A stretch of 40,999 nt of DNA from a virus. A model generated the notes under the pieces. The model had not been told where the DNA came from. It saw only the letters and a program-made list of their open reading frames with translations, and did not search any database. The number at the start of each line of letters is the position of its first letter. The stretch's first letter is position 1. This document shows positions 1 to 8,800 of this stretch, piece after piece. The stretch covers positions 1-40,999 of the IMG/VR virus record IMGVR_UViG_3300046477_000152; one strand, 5' to 3'. Both the position numbers and the translations under genes were made by a program.

Positions 1-12
1 CTATTCGAAGGT
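1..12. other. Fold-back artefact at the left end
   Basis: These 12 bases are the exact reverse complement of bases 29-40. With the native CCGC/GCGG pair at 13-16 and 25-28 they form a 16-bp stem around an 8-base loop. Base 13 onward matches the right end of the window and bases 1-12 do not. The tail-terminator reading frame is intact in the right-end copy and is broken here by a premature stop, so this is most likely a snap-back priming or assembly artefact and not phage sequence. Confidence 0.75.
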
Positions 13-125
13 CCGCATCATCGCGCGGACCTTCGAATAGACGCGGCCGGCCAGGTCGGTTTCGCAGACGCGCGGCGTCAGCGCGTCGCCGACATTCGCG
101 AACGGGTAGCTGAACGTCACGCCGG
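13..125. repeat. Terminal direct repeat, left copy (113 bp)
   Basis: Bases 13-125 are identical to 40887-40999. The repeat lies inside one coding sequence and joining the ends restores that gene, so it is most simply the overlap of a circular assembly (from a circularly permuted or concatemeric genome). The circle length would be 40,874 bp. A physical short terminal repeat cannot be excluded from sequence alone. Confidence 0.85.
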
Positions 126-186
126 GCGCGACCGTCGCGATCGTCGCCTGAAGGCGCGCCAGCAGCTGTTCGCGCTTGTCGCTCAT
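13..186 (-). CDS. Tail terminator / tail-completion protein, N-terminal part (continues at 40503-40999)
   Basis: This is the start-proximal part of a gene split by the window ends. The ATG at 186 overlaps the stop of the upstream gp10-like gene (ATGA). The frame reads well to base 13, where the fold-back bases add three foreign residues and a stop. Joined to the right-end copy it encodes about 185 aa. It lies between an HK97 gp10-like protein and the major tail protein, which is the usual place of the tail terminator that caps the tail tube and joins it to the head. The assignment rests mainly on that position and on the size, because no diagnostic motif is visible. Confidence 0.7.
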
Positions 187-674
187 GCGCCCTCGTCGAT
201 CGTCGCCTGGACCGCGTCGGCGTGAAAGCCCTGGACCCCGTCGGCCGCGGCGTCCAGCGACGGCCCCAGGAACGGATGGGCCGGCCGGTTCACCTGGCGC
301 GTGTGCGCGCGAACGTAACCCAGGCCGGACGCGACCAGCTTCCGATGTTCGCGAACGTCGCCGCCGCGAAGGCGGCGCGCGTACGCCTTGACGTTTTCCG
401 TCCCGATAAAGCCGTGTTCCTCGATCCCGGCATAGTCTTTTTTCGATTCGACGCGGCCCGTGAAGCCGCCGCGGGCGTTCGCCTTGACGGACGTCGTGAT
501 CGACCGCGCGAGCGCGCCCGAAAGGATATGGACGCGTTCGGTCGCGCCCTTCTGGACCAGGCCGACGGAGTCGCCCATCGCCTTCCGAAGATGCGGCTTC
601 AGGCGCGTCGCGAATTGCCGGAAGCGTTCGATCGCGGCCATCAGCGGCGCCAGGTCGACGTTCAGCTTCAGCAT
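183..674 (-). CDS. HK97 gp10-like head-tail/tail-completion protein
   Basis: This 163-aa protein has an N-terminal helical region containing a basic segment (RFRQFATRLKPHLRKAM), followed by a part rich in beta-prone residues with ILSGALARSI near residues 50-60 and YAGIEEHG near 80. That L-x-G-x-L-x-R-S-I and Y-A-x-x-x-E-x-G layout is typical of the HK97 gp10 family of minor head-tail or tail-completion proteins. The C-terminus has the family-like PAHPFLGPSL near residue 130. Its start overlaps the connector gene upstream by 7 bases, and it is followed by the tail terminator, so context agrees. Size fits the family (about 130-170 aa). Confidence 0.75.
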   Translation of the reverse strand: MLKLNVDLAPLMAAIERFRQFATRLKPHLRKAMGDSVGLVQKGATERVHILSGALARSITTSVKANARGGFTGRVESKKDYAGIEEHGFIGTENVKAYARRLRGGDVREHRKLVASGLGYVRAHTRQVNRPAHPFLGPSLDAAADGVQGFHADAVQATIDEGA

Positions 675-1270
675 GGAAGGAACGCCCTGCGATAGTTCGC
701 GAGGATTGCGTGCGTCACGGCCGGGACGTCCTCCGCGCCGAAGGTCGCCGTTTGACCGGCGATCATCATGGCCGTTTCGCCCAGCCGATCGCGGCGCCGG
801 AACAGCTGCGCCGCCCAGTACGTCACGGCGAACATAAGGTCGTCCGGCGGGACGTCCGTCACGAAGTCGGAAAGGCCGGCCGAATAGCTGACCAGGTATC
901 CATAGACGATCGAGCCGTCCCAGGTGCGCCCGTTCGTTCGAATCAGGCCGTCGGCCGTCATGTTCAGCGCGACTTCGCCGGGCGGATACGTCGCGCCGAC
1001 GGTCGGGTCCTGGATCGTCAGCGGGTTCCCGAATTCCGTCACGGCCGCCAGTTTCACAATCGGGTCGTGCTGAAGGAACAGAACTTCCTTCCAGGTCCCC
1101 GTATACAGTTCCGAATAGTCCCGCGTTTCCAGCGTGCGCCCGATCATCCGTTCAGCGGCGACCTGGCACGCGCCGCCCAGCGCGGCGATGATTTCCGACG
1201 CGCCGCCGGTCGGCGTCCCCGTCTTTTGCAGATAGGCCGTGATCCGTCCATTCCAGTCGAAGTCGGCCAT
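668..1270 (-). CDS. Head-tail connector (HK97 gp6-like adaptor)
   Basis: This 200-aa protein lies directly downstream of the major capsid gene and before the gp10-like gene, where the gp6/gp15-type adaptor that docks on the portal is encoded. It starts with a helical segment (about residues 5-45). A strand-rich middle follows with ELYTGTWKEVLFLQHDPI near 55-72, resembling the family's conserved Y-x-G-x-x-x-x-x-L-L-x-x-P-I pattern. The end is helical (about residues 145-195, with YWAAQLFRRRDRLG), as in DNA-packaging connector proteins. The prediction comes from motif layout and synteny. Confidence 0.72.
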   Translation of the reverse strand: MADFDWNGRITAYLQKTGTPTGGASEIIAALGGACQVAAERMIGRTLETRDYSELYTGTWKEVLFLQHDPIVKLAAVTEFGNPLTIQDPTVGATYPPGEVALNMTADGLIRTNGRTWDGSIVYGYLVSYSAGLSDFVTDVPPDDLMFAVTYWAAQLFRRRDRLGETAMMIAGQTATFGAEDVPAVTHAILANYRRAFLPC

Positions 1271-1340
1271 CGGTTTCCGTTCGCCCCTTCACGGGAAAAG
1301 GCCGGGCGGCCCCGCCGCCGCCCGACCGGATGAGAAAGTT

Positions 1341-2945
1341 CTAGGACAGGCCCTGAAGGCCGCCCAGCGCGAAGTTCCCGTACACGACCAGGGCGCCGTT
1401 CAGGTCCATCCCCATTTCGACGGCGCGCTTCGCCAGACCGAACGTGATCGAACGGTAATCCCAGCCCAGCCAGACCTTGATGTTGTCGCCGATGTTCGCG
1501 CCCGCGTAGTACGGACCGAGTCCGTACGACACGAACAGGACCGTCCCCGCCGGAAGGAACGGATGAACCGTCACGGGCGTTTCTTTCCCCATGTAGCGGT
1601 TCATAACCGAACGGACGCCGAGCGAACCGGCGATGTTCAGGTTCCCCGCCTGGACGTCGATCCGGTAGACCGGCGCGCTGGACCCCGTCGAAATCTGGTC
1701 CGTCTTTTTCTTCTGCGCCGTGTTCACCCACACTTCGTCCGGGCCGATCTTGTAAATGTCATAGAACGCCTTGAACGCCGTGTCGTATTCGTTCACGCCG
1801 CCGGTCGAATCGCCCGTCAGCGTCTGGCCGTCGGTGAACGTCTGGACGTAGCCGGGACCGAACGCGGCCTTCGTGCATTGCGCGATCAGGCCGTCGTAGT
1901 CGAGCGCGTTCGCCGTCTGGTCGGCGGCGTTTCCGACGTTGTTCGAATGGACGTCCGTCGCGGCCGTAATGCCGCTGTTGTACGTCGCCGCGATGGTCGT
2001 CGTCGAAAGGATCGTGACGCAGGCCGCGGTCACGGTCCCGACATACTTACAGTTCGCGTTTCCGGTCGTCGTCCCGAAAAACACGTTATAGGCGACCGCG
2101 CCCTTCACGGGCGTCCAGGTCGCGTTGATCGACTTGTCGCCCGTCTGGCCGCCCGCGGCCGTCGTGCGCGACATTTCGTTCGTGGCGTTCGTCTCGCCCT
2201 TCGCGTCGACGCCGCCGGATCCGGTCGAACCGGCCAGCTGTCCCTGAAGCGTCAGCGCCGAGACGCGGATGAAATATCCCGTCGCGGCCGTCAGCGAACC
2301 GAGTCCCGTCGCCAGGCCGACCGCCGTCGGCGAAATGACCGGAAGCGCGACGACGCCCAGCGCCGTGACGTTTCCGCCCAGGAGCATCTTCTCTTCGACC
2401 AGCATCGTCGCGTGCAGGAGCGTCAGCCGCGCGACGTCTTCCGCCTGGAAGTCCTGGCCGGGCGTAATGTTGCTGTTCGACCCGAAAAGCGCTTCGGGCG
2501 TCAGCATCGTCTCGGCTTCGATCGTCTTGAAGTTGTAGGTGATGTTCGCTTCGTTGTAGGCGATGCGGCTGTTCCGGCCCGTCGTCGAGTCCGTGGCTTC
2601 CGCGACCGATCCCCACACGTTCGTGCTGTTGATCGCCGTGATCTTCCGGAACGTGATCGACGCGCCGCCCGAGACTTCACGCGGGAGTCGGTTCCGAAGG
2701 GGCGTCGGGACGGCGTAGACGAGCTTCGCAGGCGCTTCCAGCGGAACGCCGAGAAGGCCGAGCGGCGTCGCGACGCCGATCTGGTTCGTCGCGTCCTTCT
2801 GGATACCGTCCTTCTGAAAGCGACGGCCCGTCATGTCGACATAACCGTATTCGCCGCCGATCGCCTTCCGGAATTCGGAAGTGAACGCGGCGATCGCGTC
2901 GGGCGTCGTCAGCCCGAATTCGCGCAGAATGCCGTTGATGTTCAT
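1341..2945 (-). CDS. Major capsid protein (HK97 fold) with inserted Ig/FN3-like domain
   Basis: This 534-aa protein follows the maturation protease and has HK97-type features. It has an N-terminal helical arm. Segments around residues 80-180 (PLRNRLPREVSGG, SITFRKITAINSTNVWGSVAE, an EAETMLTPEALFG helix, then a spine-helix-like AEDVARLTLLHATMLVEEKMLLGG) look like the A-, E- and P-domains. The C-terminal part contains VWVNTAQKKK and a final strand region. Residues about 205-340 do not look like core capsid fold. They are Thr/Gly/Ala rich with GYFIRVSALT and WTPVKGAVAYNVFFGTTTGN, typical of fibronectin-III or Ig-like decoration domains. The core without the insert is about 400 aa, a normal size. 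A GGAAAAAACGACC stretch precedes the ATG. Confidence 0.88.
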   Translation of the reverse strand: MNINGILREFGLTTPDAIAAFTSEFRKAIGGEYGYVDMTGRRFQKDGIQKDATNQIGVATPLGLLGVPLEAPAKLVYAVPTPLRNRLPREVSGGASITFRKITAINSTNVWGSVAEATDSTTGRNSRIAYNEANITYNFKTIEAETMLTPEALFGSNSNITPGQDFQAEDVARLTLLHATMLVEEKMLLGGNVTALGVVALPVISPTAVGLATGLGSLTAATGYFIRVSALTLQGQLAGSTGSGGVDAKGETNATNEMSRTTAAGGQTGDKSINATWTPVKGAVAYNVFFGTTTGNANCKYVGTVTAACVTILSTTTIAATYNSGITAATDVHSNNVGNAADQTANALDYDGLIAQCTKAAFGPGYVQTFTDGQTLTGDSTGGVNEYDTAFKAFYDIYKIGPDEVWVNTAQKKKTDQISTGSSAPVYRIDVQAGNLNIAGSLGVRSVMNRYMGKETPVTVHPFLPAGTVLFVSYGLGPYYAGANIGDNIKVWLGWDYRSITFGLAKRAVEMGMDLNGALVVYGNFALGGLQGLS

Positions 2946-2957
2946 GGTCGTTTTTTC

Positions 2958-5231
2958 CTACCCGATCGCCTTCGCGATGTTCAGCGCCTGGTTCCATTTC
3001 GCGCGGAGTTCGGGATCGCTGATGCCATTGCCGGCAGCTTCCAGCTGCGCGACCGCGGCCGTTGAAGTTCCCCCGGTCCCTGCTGCGGCCGGGACGGTTC
3101 GCAGCGGCATCGGAACGGCGGCCGTCTTCGCCAGCTTCCCGATCGTCTCGCCCAGGCCCTTGAAACCGGCTTCAACGAAGCCCCTGGTTTCGGCCTGCGC
3201 CTTTGCGATCAGCGCGTGCGTTTCAGACAGACCCTTGCCGATTCCTTCCGCCAGCTGGTCCCCGTGGTTCACCTTGAAAAGTTCCGGCGTCGTCGCCGGA
3301 GCGTAGCTTTGCGCGATCTTTCGGGCGTACGCGTTCAGGACGCGCGGCATAAGCGCTTTCGTGAATTTCGGATCCAGCGCGAGCGCCATCCCGCCGGCGT
3401 CCTTCGATTCGGGAACGGCCGACGTATCGGGCGGCGCGCCCTGCGCGTCGGCGGTCGGGTCGTCGCCCAGTTCGTCGGATTCCAAACTCGCGAAGCGCTG
3501 GATGGCGGCGAAGGCCGTCGCCAGAAGTTCCAGCTGGGCCGACCCTTCGTCGTCCTCCGCGGATTCGGACGCGTACAGGTCGCGCAGGCGACCGAGAATC
3601 GCCGCGGCGTCCGCAATGTCGTTTTCTTCGCCGCCCCAAAGGTATTTCGTCACCAGCGCCCGGACGGCCGCGCGCCGCTTCCGAAGGTCCGCGTCGGTCG
3701 CCTTCGTCGGCTTCACCGTCGGCGACGCCGGCAGCGCGTTCGGAAGGACCGCGAGCGCCATCTGACATTCGGACTGGTTCCGGCACAGCGCACAGCAGCC
3801 GTCGCTTCCCGTGCATTTCGTCGGCGAGGAGCCGTCGCAGCAGGGACAGTTCGGGTTCGACGTCGGGTAGGGTGCCGGGACGCTTTTCGCCGACGCTTCC
3901 ATCCCGTCCTTCTGCGCCGCGGCCAGGTCGTCCTTCTGACAGGCTTCGACGCCGTCCTTATGGACCTTCATGCATTTCGCGCATTTCGCCTTCGTCAGCG
4001 GCGCGTCCGCGGCCTTGCCGCCGTGTCCCTGGACCGCGCCCATCGGCGCCGCGACGGGCGTCCCGCGGACCGGATCCGGCTTTTTCGTCCCTGCGATCAT
4101 GTCGTCTTCGGTGTCGCTTCCGCCTGCGGCTGCGACGCCTTCGATCCCGTCCGCCCCGTCCGGATCCTTCGGCATCGTCGGGTCGCCGACCTGGCCGGCG
4201 ATCGCCGCGGCGGTCGCCGCGGCCGGCTGGATCGACTGCGGGCCGGAAGTCCCAGGAGCGGCCCCAGCAGGCTCGACGCCGGCCGCAGGCGGGTTCACGG
4301 GCGCGGTCGACTGACTCGCCGCGGGTTTGCCGGTCTGGCCGCCTGCGACCGCCTGGGCCGCCGGGAAGGCGACCGCCGGCGACGCCGGGACGCTGGCGGA
4401 CGGCGCGACGGCCTGGTTCGCGCCGGCGGTCCCGGGCGCGGCGCCCTTCTCCTCGACGCCGGCCGCAGCGACCGCCGGCGCGGCGGACTGCGCCGGCGTC
4501 GGGTCGGCGGCCAGCTTGTCCGGGACGTCGCCGGCGGGCGCCATCGCGCCCGTCATGGTCGTGTCGCCGGTCCCCGTCCCGCCCTGGTCCGCTTCGGCGA
4601 ACAGCGGGTCCTTTTCGTTTTCGTCGATCGACATGTTCCCGGCGCCGATCGGTTCGACCGCGGCGGCCGGGACGTTCCTGGCGGCGCCCTTATGAAGTTC
4701 CTTCAGCAGCGCCTTCGCGAAGCGGTCCGTCGCTTCCGCCAGTTCGTCGACGGCCAGAACGTCGGTCGCGACGCCGTCCGCCTTCACCAGTTCGATATTC
4801 GCGTTCGGGTTCGCGCCGACGTCGACGACGGACAGTTCCGTCATGTCCCATTCCAGGACGCGCCGGGCCATCTTGTCGCCGACCTTCTCGGCGACGGCCT
4901 TTCGCGGGTTCGTTCCGCCGACGCTGAACGACTGAAGGATCCCGTCCTGGATCTTCTGGATCGTGTCGGGCGCGCCGGCCGAAATGAACGCTTCGACCGT
5001 GATCGCTTTCGCGACGTCGTCGAAGGTGACGTTCAGCCGCTTCCCGACCGGCTTCCGCGGGTCGTGCGCTTCGCGGACGTTCCCGCGCCATTTCCCGAAC
5101 GCGGCGACCGATCCCTTGAAGTCCAGAACGTCGCCCTGGCTGTCCAGGGTTTCGTCCGTCGCGATCCCGGAAATCTTCAGACTTCCGTCCGCCTGTTTCT
5201 CGAACTTTGAAATCGGAAAAGCGAAACGCAT
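2958..5231 (-). CDS. Prohead maturation protease fused to scaffold, with cysteine-rich linker
   Basis: This 757-aa protein has an XkdF/prohead-protease-like serine peptidase domain in residues 1-150. The probable catalytic His is H56 (NVREAH) and the probable nucleophile is a Ser in ILQSFSVGG (S101 or S103). A conserved acidic patch ELSVVDVGANPNA lies at 132-144. Residues about 170-400 are a long Ala/Pro/Gly low-complexity stretch. Residues about 415-485 contain clustered cysteines (CAKC, CPCCDG, CCALC) that look metal-binding. Residues about 500-757 are helical and charged, as expected for a scaffolding domain removed during capsid maturation. It lies just upstream of the major capsid gene, behind a GGGGAAAGAA ribosome site. 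Protease-scaffold fusion is known; the cysteine segment is unusual. Confidence 0.82.
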   Translation of the reverse strand: MRFAFPISKFEKQADGSLKISGIATDETLDSQGDVLDFKGSVAAFGKWRGNVREAHDPRKPVGKRLNVTFDDVAKAITVEAFISAGAPDTIQKIQDGILQSFSVGGTNPRKAVAEKVGDKMARRVLEWDMTELSVVDVGANPNANIELVKADGVATDVLAVDELAEATDRFAKALLKELHKGAARNVPAAAVEPIGAGNMSIDENEKDPLFAEADQGGTGTGDTTMTGAMAPAGDVPDKLAADPTPAQSAAPAVAAAGVEEKGAAPGTAGANQAVAPSASVPASPAVAFPAAQAVAGGQTGKPAASQSTAPVNPPAAGVEPAGAAPGTSGPQSIQPAAATAAAIAGQVGDPTMPKDPDGADGIEGVAAAGGSDTEDDMIAGTKKPDPVRGTPVAAPMGAVQGHGGKAADAPLTKAKCAKCMKVHKDGVEACQKDDLAAAQKDGMEASAKSVPAPYPTSNPNCPCCDGSSPTKCTGSDGCCALCRNQSECQMALAVLPNALPASPTVKPTKATDADLRKRRAAVRALVTKYLWGGEENDIADAAAILGRLRDLYASESAEDDEGSAQLELLATAFAAIQRFASLESDELGDDPTADAQGAPPDTSAVPESKDAGGMALALDPKFTKALMPRVLNAYARKIAQSYAPATTPELFKVNHGDQLAEGIGKGLSETHALIAKAQAETRGFVEAGFKGLGETIGKLAKTAAVPMPLRTVPAAAGTGGTSTAAVAQLEAAGNGISDPELRAKWNQALNIAKAIG

Positions 5232-5241
5232 TTCTTTCCCC

Positions 5242-5814
5242 TTATGCCGTCGGCGGCGTGTACGTCTCGAAATAGACGGTCAGCCGAACGCGCCCGACCG
5301 CTGTCCCGGGCGTCAGGTTCGGCGTGATTACGATTTGAGCGGCGGCGGCCTGGCGCGGTCCGGGCGCGCCCGTCTGGTCCGCCTGGATCGTGCCGACGAA
5401 CGTCGTATTGATCGCGACGGCGACGGCCGTCGCGAACCGTCCCGCGGTCGTCGCATCGCCGACGGTGAAGGTCGCAGCGGTCGGGATCGCGACGACGACG
5501 CGTCCGACGACGCCGCGGATGATCGAATTCGCCGGCAGCAGGAAGGCGACGGTCGTCGACGACGCCGCCGCGGCGATCGTCACCAGTTCCGTAAGGGAAC
5601 TGATGCGGATGGATTCGCCGTTCGCGCCAGGAACCGCGACGCCGGCGCCCGTCAGGTCCGAAGCGCCCGCCGCGACGCCGCCGGAAGCCTGGATGGCGCG
5701 GCCGGCCGCGATCGTTCCGCGGACCGACAGGTTCCGTTCGACGACCTGGTTCCCGCTGTCGATCCCGTCGGCCGTCGCTTCGAAGGCGGTCGGCACGAAG
5801 ACGTCGTTTCTCAT
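5242..5814 (-). CDS. Probable virion decoration or fibre-associated protein
   Basis: This 190-aa protein, rich in Ala, Val, Gly and Thr, has regularly alternating strand-like segments (SIIRGVVGRVVVAIP, AGRFATAVAVAINTTFVGTI, AVGRVRLTVYFETY) and no membrane segment or enzyme motif. It sits between the giant fibre gene and the protease, behind a strong ribosome site (GGAAGGGAACG). A beta-sandwich fibre tip, head fibre or capsid decoration protein would fit, but I do not recognise a family. The placement next to head genes slightly favours a head-associated role. Confidence 0.5.
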   Translation of the reverse strand: MRNDVFVPTAFEATADGIDSGNQVVERNLSVRGTIAAGRAIQASGGVAAGASDLTGAGVAVPGANGESIRISSLTELVTIAAAASSTTVAFLLPANSIIRGVVGRVVVAIPTAATFTVGDATTAGRFATAVAVAINTTFVGTIQADQTGAPGPRQAAAAQIVITPNLTPGTAVGRVRLTVYFETYTPPTA

Positions 5815-5830
5815 TTTTCGTTCCCTTCCG

Positions 5831-8800
5831 TTAGTTCAGAACGCGGATGGCCGCGTTCGTTGATGCGACCGAGTCCGTCGCGACGGCGCTTCCGGCCTGG
5901 ATCGTGACGTCGATAAGGCCGGTGATAGTCGTATCAATTGCGCCGACTGCGATCATCGGGAAATATCGCGACCCGACGTTTCCGATTTCCAGCTTCCCTT
6001 GTCCGAACACCGTGCCGCCGGCGCCCGTCGTCCGACAAGTCATTAGAAATTCCAGCTTCCAGGGATTCCCAGCGCCCGGCTGGTCGCCGATCGTCGCGCC
6101 GGCCGGAATGGTAACGGTCCCGAATTTCACCTTCCAGGTATAGACAGGCGTCCCGGCCGTCGATGTAGGGATGTATCCCCACACTTCCAGCTTTACCGTT
6201 TTCCCTGGCACCCAAAAGTTCGCCGGTAGCGTCTTCGTCCCGACGCCGGTCCCCATGATCGTCAGTTCGGCGGCGCTGTTCGAATAGGTGACGGTGTTCG
6301 TCTGCGTGAACAGCGTTCCTACTTCGGCCTGCGTCGCGCCGGCCTGGAAGGACATAAGCGACTTCTGCGTCGAATCGGTCCAGGTGTCGCCGTTCGACGA
6401 CGCCGTCGACGCGACGGGTTCCAGCCTGGCCGTTCCGTTTACGTCCAGGAACTGACCGGGCGATCCCGTATTAATTCCGACGAAGCCGCTTCCGCTGGTC
6501 CGGACGAAAAGCGCGTTCCCCGTGACGGACGTCCCGCCAGACCATAGCGTGATCTGGTCGGTCGTCCCGCTTCCGGACACGGCGCCGGCGCCCAGGAGAT
6601 TGATGTACGCGCCGCCGTTCTGCGAAATCTTCAGCTGTTGTGCGGCCAGGTCGTAGTAAAGCCGCGCGTTGTTCGACGACGACACGCCGGGCGACGTACC
6701 GCCGCGGAACTGATGGCCGCCGGCCTGGTCCAGCGTCACTTCCGGCGCCGTCGTTCCGATCCCCAGGTGCCCGGCGTTGTCCAGGCGCATCCCTTCGGCC
6801 AGGGTCGTCGAGCCGTCCAGCGTCGTCGCCCAGGTGATTCGCGTTCCCTGCGCCGCGTCGGTCCAGCTTCCGGCTTCGTCGGATGCGAACAGCTGCTGCG
6901 CGCGGACCGCCGACGAATATCCTGTCGCGCCGTAACCCTTCGCGCCGACGTTCCCTAGCGTCGTGTTCGTCGCCGTCGCTGTCGGGATCGCGTTCGATCC
7001 GCCCGCCTGGCGGAATTCCAGGGCCGCGACCGAACCGTAAGCGTCGATCCCGATGCGCGCGCCGACGCTGTCCGTCCCGATCAGGTGCAGCAGCGTCGCC
7101 GCGGTCGGCGCCCGCGGGATCGAGACGTTCGAACTCATCGTCAGGAGCGAATCGGGCGCCGTCGTTCCGATCCCCAGCAGGCCCGCGCCCGTCAGGCGCA
7201 TCGTTTCGGCCGTCGCGATCCCGCCGGCCGGCGTCGTGAAAAATCCGAGACGCGTCCCCTGGACCGTGTCGGTCCAGTTCCCGGCTTCGTCGGACGAAAT
7301 CAGCAGCTGGCCGCGGAGCGCCGCGGCGTATCCTGTCGCGCCGTAACCCTTCGCGCCGTACGCGCCGAGCGCTGCGCCCGTCGTGACGCCGGTCGGAGTC
7401 GCGTTCGTTCCGGCCGCCTGGCGGAATTCGATCGCGCCGGCCGTCGCGCCATACGAATCAAGCCCGATGCGCGCGCCGTTTGCGTCCTGCTGAACCAGGT
7501 GGACCATCGTCGACGCGGACGGCGCCCGCAGCGCGGACACGTTCGAACTGACCGTCAGCGGCGAGTCCGGCGCCAGCGATCCCAGGCCGAAGTTCCCCGA
7601 TCCGTCGAAAAGGAATCGGACCGTGTTAACAAATCCGTCCCGAAGTCCGAAGCATGTCGCGCACGACAGCGACCCGCCCTGGACCCAGGACCAGGTGCGG
7701 TCGGCGCCCGTCATGTCGAGGATCCGGCCCGTCCCGCTGTTCCCTTCCAGAATGACGGCCGTCGTCGCCGCCGTGTCGTGAACGTGCAGCTTCGCGGTCG
7801 GCGCGGCCGTTCCCAGGCCCAGTCGATGATTCGTTCCGTCCCAAAAGAAATTTCCATTGTCCTGCGCGAAGGTCGTCGCGTTCGAAAGATACGGGACGGA
7901 TCCTGTCGTCCAGGACGACGCGTTCGTTCCGCCGTTCGCGGTCGGTAGCACGCCGGCCAGGTCCGTCCCGGCGTTCACCTGGGAAAACGTCGGCGCAGTC
8001 GCAAGGCCGGCCGCGCCGGTCGATCGCAGGAAGGTCGGCGTCGTCGTCGTGTTCCCGGCGAGCCTGGTCCCGACGCCGGCGGCGCCGCCGAAAATGACGT
8101 CCCCCAGCGTCGTCATGGGTGACAGCGCATTGAAGGCGCCGTTCGCCGTCGTCGCGTTCGTTCCGCCGTTCGCGATCGCGAGCGTCCCGCCGAGCGTCAG
8201 CGTGACGGCGCCGGTCCCGCCGCCCGTGAGCGTCAGGCCGGTCGATCCGCCGGACCCGTTAACGCTGGTCACGCCGCCGCCCGGAAGCGTCGTCGGTTCC
8301 CAGCGGCTGTTCGCCGTGATCCATTGAAGGACCTGAAGGTTCGTCGGCGTGCCGGACAGGACCGTGTTCCCCTGAATCTTCCCGACCGTGTTCGCGACGA
8401 TCGTCCCCGTGACGTCGCCGGCCAGGGAAGGAAGCTGCGCCGTCGCGACCGTGCCGGACGTCAGGATCGACGCGGGAAGGTTCGGAATGTCGCCGGCGAC
8501 CAGCAGGCCCCAGGCCGGCGCCGCGGACGTCACGCCGTTTCCCGTTTCCGAATAGAACTGTTTCGTGGCCGCCGTGTTCCCGGCGAGTCGCGCCGCGGTG
8601 TTTGCGCCGGACGCGTAAAGCGTATCGCCCAGCGTCGTCAGCGGCATCAAGCCATTGAAGGCCGCCGTCGCAGTCGCCTGCGCCGTCCCGCCGTTCGCGA
8701 TCGGAAGGATTCCCGAAACGTCGGCGGTCAGCGACGCCGGCGCGCCCGTGACGGCGCCGACGCCGTTCCCGTGAAGGACGCCCGTCAGCGTCGTCGCGCC

